The notes under the pieces: generated by a model | Databases searched by the model: none | Told to the model about the DNA's origin: nothing | Seen by the model: the letters and a program-made list of their open reading frames with translations, nothing else | In this document: positions 33,968 through 36,002 of the stretch, one piece after another | Numbering within the stretch: the first letter of the stretch is position 1 | How the letters are laid out: every line of letters begins with the position of its first letter | Source of the DNA: an uncultured Flavobacteriaceae bacterium | GTDB taxonomy: Bacteria; Bacteroidota; Bacteroidia; Flavobacteriales; Flavobacteriaceae | Length of the DNA: 36,002 nt | Direction of reading: 5' to 3' | Assembly: GCA_938010765.1 (NCBI GenBank) | Contig: CALLVX010000104.1 | Span: 1 to 36,002, forward strand | Position numbers and translations under genes: made by a program

Positions 33968-35157
33968 AAACTACTGCTCTTTTAATAGGTCTATTTCTTG
34001 TGTTTTGGGGAAACGCCCAACAACCCTTTGAAAAAGGACAGCTTATCGACTCGATTCCCATTACCACTGCCTCGGATGAAACCTTCGCACTATACCTACC
34101 GAAGACATTTAATACCGAAACACAAAATTCGATCGTTTTTATTTTCGAACCTGCGGCAAGGGGGGCTATCGGGATTCAATCGTTCATAGCGGCCTCAGAA
34201 ACCTATGGGCATATATTGGTTTGTTCCAATAGTATTCGCAATGGCCCGTATAATGACAATTTTGAAAAGACCAACCGCTGGTTTGATCAAGTTTTTTCGA
34301 CCTTCACTATTGCGGGGAATCAAGTATATCTTGCCGGCTTTTCGGGAGGTGCCCGTTTGGCCACTACCATAGCGGTATTGACCGATAAAATAACGGGGGT
34401 GATCGCCTGTGGAGCCAGTTTTTCACAAAACCAGAGCCACCTTCCGACAAACCAGAAATTCTCTTTTGTGGGGGTATGCGGGAACCAGGACATGAACTTC
34501 AGTGAAATGTTCCGGGCACGGGAGTATCTTAACAAAACAGGGTTCACCAATACCTTGATAACCTACGGCGGGGATCATAGCTGGCCACCAGCCACACAAT
34601 TAATGAAGGCCTTTGATTGGCTCGCTATACAAGCCCATAGAAAAGGCTACAAAACCAAAAATGACTCCTTGCTTCTTGCTGGTTACAAGCAAAGCGATCA
34701 ACAAGGCCAAAAGGCGCTAAGCGAAAAACAGCCGCTTCAAGCAATCGAATCCTATGATCGCATTATCAGTACATACGGCGCTTTTTTTAAAATTGATACT
34801 ATACAATCAAAACGCGATTCGCTTAAGAGGTCTAAAATGTATAAACATGCCCTAAAAAAGCGGGAAGCAGCCTTTAAAAAAGAGGCTGAACTTTCGAACG
34901 TTTTTCTAAAAAGATTTCGACAGGACTATTTGAAGCCAAAAGCAGCCGATTATTCTTGGTGGAGACGCGAATTGGGTCGTATGAATAAAAAAAAGGGCAT
35001 TGAAAATCAGGAACTGACCCATATGGCGACCCGGGTACGGTTTAAAATTTTTGCCGCCGCCTATGAAAGGGTACAATTGGGAATTCCAAAACCTTCAGAA
35101 GCGCAACGTACTTTCTGTAAAGAGCTTCGAAAAATAATCTATCCGGATCCTCGCTAA
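33964..35157 (+). CDS. Exported alpha/beta-hydrolase with helical C-terminal region
   Basis: A 397-residue protein with a signal peptide (about 1-18, L-V-F-W-G-N-A). The nucleophile elbow G-F-S127-G-G, an acid candidate in C-G-N-Q-D-M (near 177) and a histidine in Y-G-G-D-H-S-W (near 201) form a probable triad; F-E-P-A-A-R-G precedes it. This resembles poly-hydroxyalkanoate depolymerase/feruloyl-esterase-like families. From about 215 to the end it is helical and Lys-rich, with no domain I recognise. Its ATG overlaps the stop of the PQQ dehydrogenase by four bases, so the pair is coupled. Substrate unknown. Confidence 0.78.
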   Translation: MKTTALLIGLFLVFWGNAQQPFEKGQLIDSIPITTASDETFALYLPKTFNTETQNSIVFIFEPAARGAIGIQSFIAASETYGHILVCSNSIRNGPYNDNFEKTNRWFDQVFSTFTIAGNQVYLAGFSGGARLATTIAVLTDKITGVIACGASFSQNQSHLPTNQKFSFVGVCGNQDMNFSEMFRAREYLNKTGFTNTLITYGGDHSWPPATQLMKAFDWLAIQAHRKGYKTKNDSLLLAGYKQSDQQGQKALSEKQPLQAIESYDRIISTYGAFFKIDTIQSKRDSLKRSKMYKHALKKREAAFKKEAELSNVFLKRFRQDYLKPKAADYSWWRRELGRMNKKKGIENQELTHMATRVRFKIFAAAYERVQLGIPKPSEAQRTFCKELRKIIYPDPR

Positions 35158-35165
35158 TTTAAAAT

Positions 35166-36002
35166 GTGATACGTACGATAAAAATACTGGTCGTAGGATG
35201 TGGAAATATGGGTACTTCCCATGCCCGAGCCTATCAACAACTAAAAGAGTTTTCGATTGTCGGGCTCGTTAGTAGGGCTCCCGAAAGCCGTGAAAAATTG
35301 TCTCAGGAATTAGGAGGTTTGCCTACTTTCTCTGACTTTGAGACAGCGCTAGCCAGTACAAAACCTGATCCTGTGTCAATCAACACCTATCCAGATACGC
35401 ATGCACCGTATATTCGCGCCGCTTTACAGGTCGGTGCCCATATTTTTGTTGAAAAACCCTTGGCCTTGACCGTGGAGGAGGCAGAAGATTTGGTGCAACT
35501 GGCATTGAAAAAAAACCTTAAAATGGTCGTGGGATATATTCTTAGAGTGCACTCCGCCTGGGCAAAATTTGTTGAAATTGCCCAGACCTTGGGAAAACCC
35601 TTGGTGATGCGAATGAACCTCAACCAGCAAAGTTCGGGAAGGCATTGGCAGACCCATAAACAGTTAATGAAATCGATGTCACCAATTGTTGATTGCGGCG
35701 TACATTACGTAGATATCATGTGTTTAATGACACAATCGACCCCGATCAGTGTAAGTGCCATCGGGGCTCGATTATCAGACGAAATAGCTCCTGAAATGTA
35801 TAATTACGGGCAGTTACAGGTGCGTTTCAAAGATGGTTCGGTGGGTTGGTACGAGGCCGGTTGGGGGCCTATGATGAGCGAGACCGCCTTTTTTGTAAAA
35901 GACGTTATTGGCCCAAAAGGGTGTGTTTCCATTATTGATGAAGCCAAAGGCGCCTCCGACGATATTGATGGCCATACCAAAACGGGTGGATTAAAATTAC
36001 AT
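35166..36002 (+). CDS. Gfo/Idh/MocA-family oxidoreductase (3' end outside window)
   Basis: The frame from GTG 35166 is open to the last base, giving 279 residues of an NAD(P)-dependent sugar oxidoreductase. The Rossmann loop V-V-G-C-G-N-M-G lies at about 8-15 and the family signature V-E-K-P-L-A-L-T near 95-102. The substrate-binding part follows with D-C-G-V-H-Y-V-D-I-M. It starts eight bases after the alpha/beta-hydrolase stop, so it probably belongs to the same operon. The preceding ATG at 35164 is out of frame (it reads ATG-TGA). Such enzymes oxidise or reduce hydroxyl groups of sugars or inositol; which one is unknown. Confidence 0.9.
   Translation, partial: MIRTIKILVVGCGNMGTSHARAYQQLKEFSIVGLVSRAPESREKLSQELGGLPTFSDFETALASTKPDPVSINTYPDTHAPYIRAALQVGAHIFVEKPLALTVEEAEDLVQLALKKNLKMVVGYILRVHSAWAKFVEIAQTLGKPLVMRMNLNQQSSGRHWQTHKQLMKSMSPIVDCGVHYVDIMCLMTQSTPISVSAIGARLSDEIAPEMYNYGQLQVRFKDGSVGWYEAGWGPMMSETAFFVKDVIGPKGCVSIIDEAKGASDDIDGHTKTGGLKLH

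Noticed and set aside
1..36002. CRISPR array, tRNA or rRNA genes, insertion sequence or prophage
   Set aside because: No regularly spaced repeats, cloverleaf-like segments, transposase or phage genes seen in the gene-free stretches.

Overview
The window looks like chromosomal DNA of a marine Flavobacteriaceae (Bacteroidetes), close to Maribacter/Zobellia/Arenibacter in style. The basis is a SusC-like CarboxypepD_reg plus beta-barrel receptor, many short lipoprotein signals, AT-rich ribosome sites with only rare Shine-Dalgarno boxes, a few TAnnTTTG-type -7 elements, the rnpA then S41-peptidase gene order, and protein sequences typical of the family. The genus is an inference. No rRNA, tRNA, CRISPR array or insertion sequence was seen.

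Layout. (1) 1-1775: the 3' end of a radical SAM gene (dihydropterin methyltransferase/tetraether-lipid-synthase type) followed by three small paralogous two-helix membrane proteins. A repeat-rich spacer lies between the second and third. (2) 1772-6163: an outer-membrane beta-barrel receptor on the minus strand, divergent from lepA. (3) 6291-10236: a small unknown gene, then a four-gene sugar/sugar-acid catabolic operon (TIM-barrel epimerase, enolase-superfamily dehydratase, VOC protein, D-2-hydroxyacid dehydrogenase). (4) 10305-15854: a signal-less lipoprotein-like fragment, then an ion-homeostasis block with a Na+/H+-type antiporter divergent from a UspA-type protein and a SulP anion transporter that carries an extra C-terminal domain. 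(5) 15930-23410: MBL hydrolase overlapping an SMP-30-like lipoprotein, an S8 protease lipoprotein, an M1 metallopeptidase, rnpA and an S41 peptidase. (6) 23450-25560: an intact SMP-30 lactonase followed by two clearly decayed genes, an SDR dehydrogenase and a VOC protein. (7) 25750-29127: a HGSNAT/DUF5009-like acyltransferase, a membrane-anchored AraC regulator and a two-domain SnoaL-like lipoprotein ending in a strong hairpin. (8) 29343-36002: PqqB-like MBL lipoprotein, fructosamine-kinase family protein, HEAT-like protein, PQQ/cytochrome c dehydrogenase lipoprotein, secreted alpha/beta hydrolase, and the 5' end of a Gfo/Idh/MocA oxidoreductase.

How it fits together. The accessory genes suggest oxidation and lactone hydrolysis of sugars or sugar acids, both periplasmic (PQQ dehydrogenase, SMP-30 lipoprotein) and cytoplasmic (epimerase, dehydratase, hydroxyacid dehydrogenase, MocA-type oxidoreductase). 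Housekeeping genes (lepA, rnpA) and envelope proteases lie between them. The most notable items are the tandem family of two-helix proteins next to a radical SAM enzyme, a dispersed ~61-bp intergenic repeat present three times, the SulP fusion, the decayed SDR-VOC pair, and the PqqB-like/PQQ enzyme neighbourhood without any other visible PQQ biosynthesis gene.
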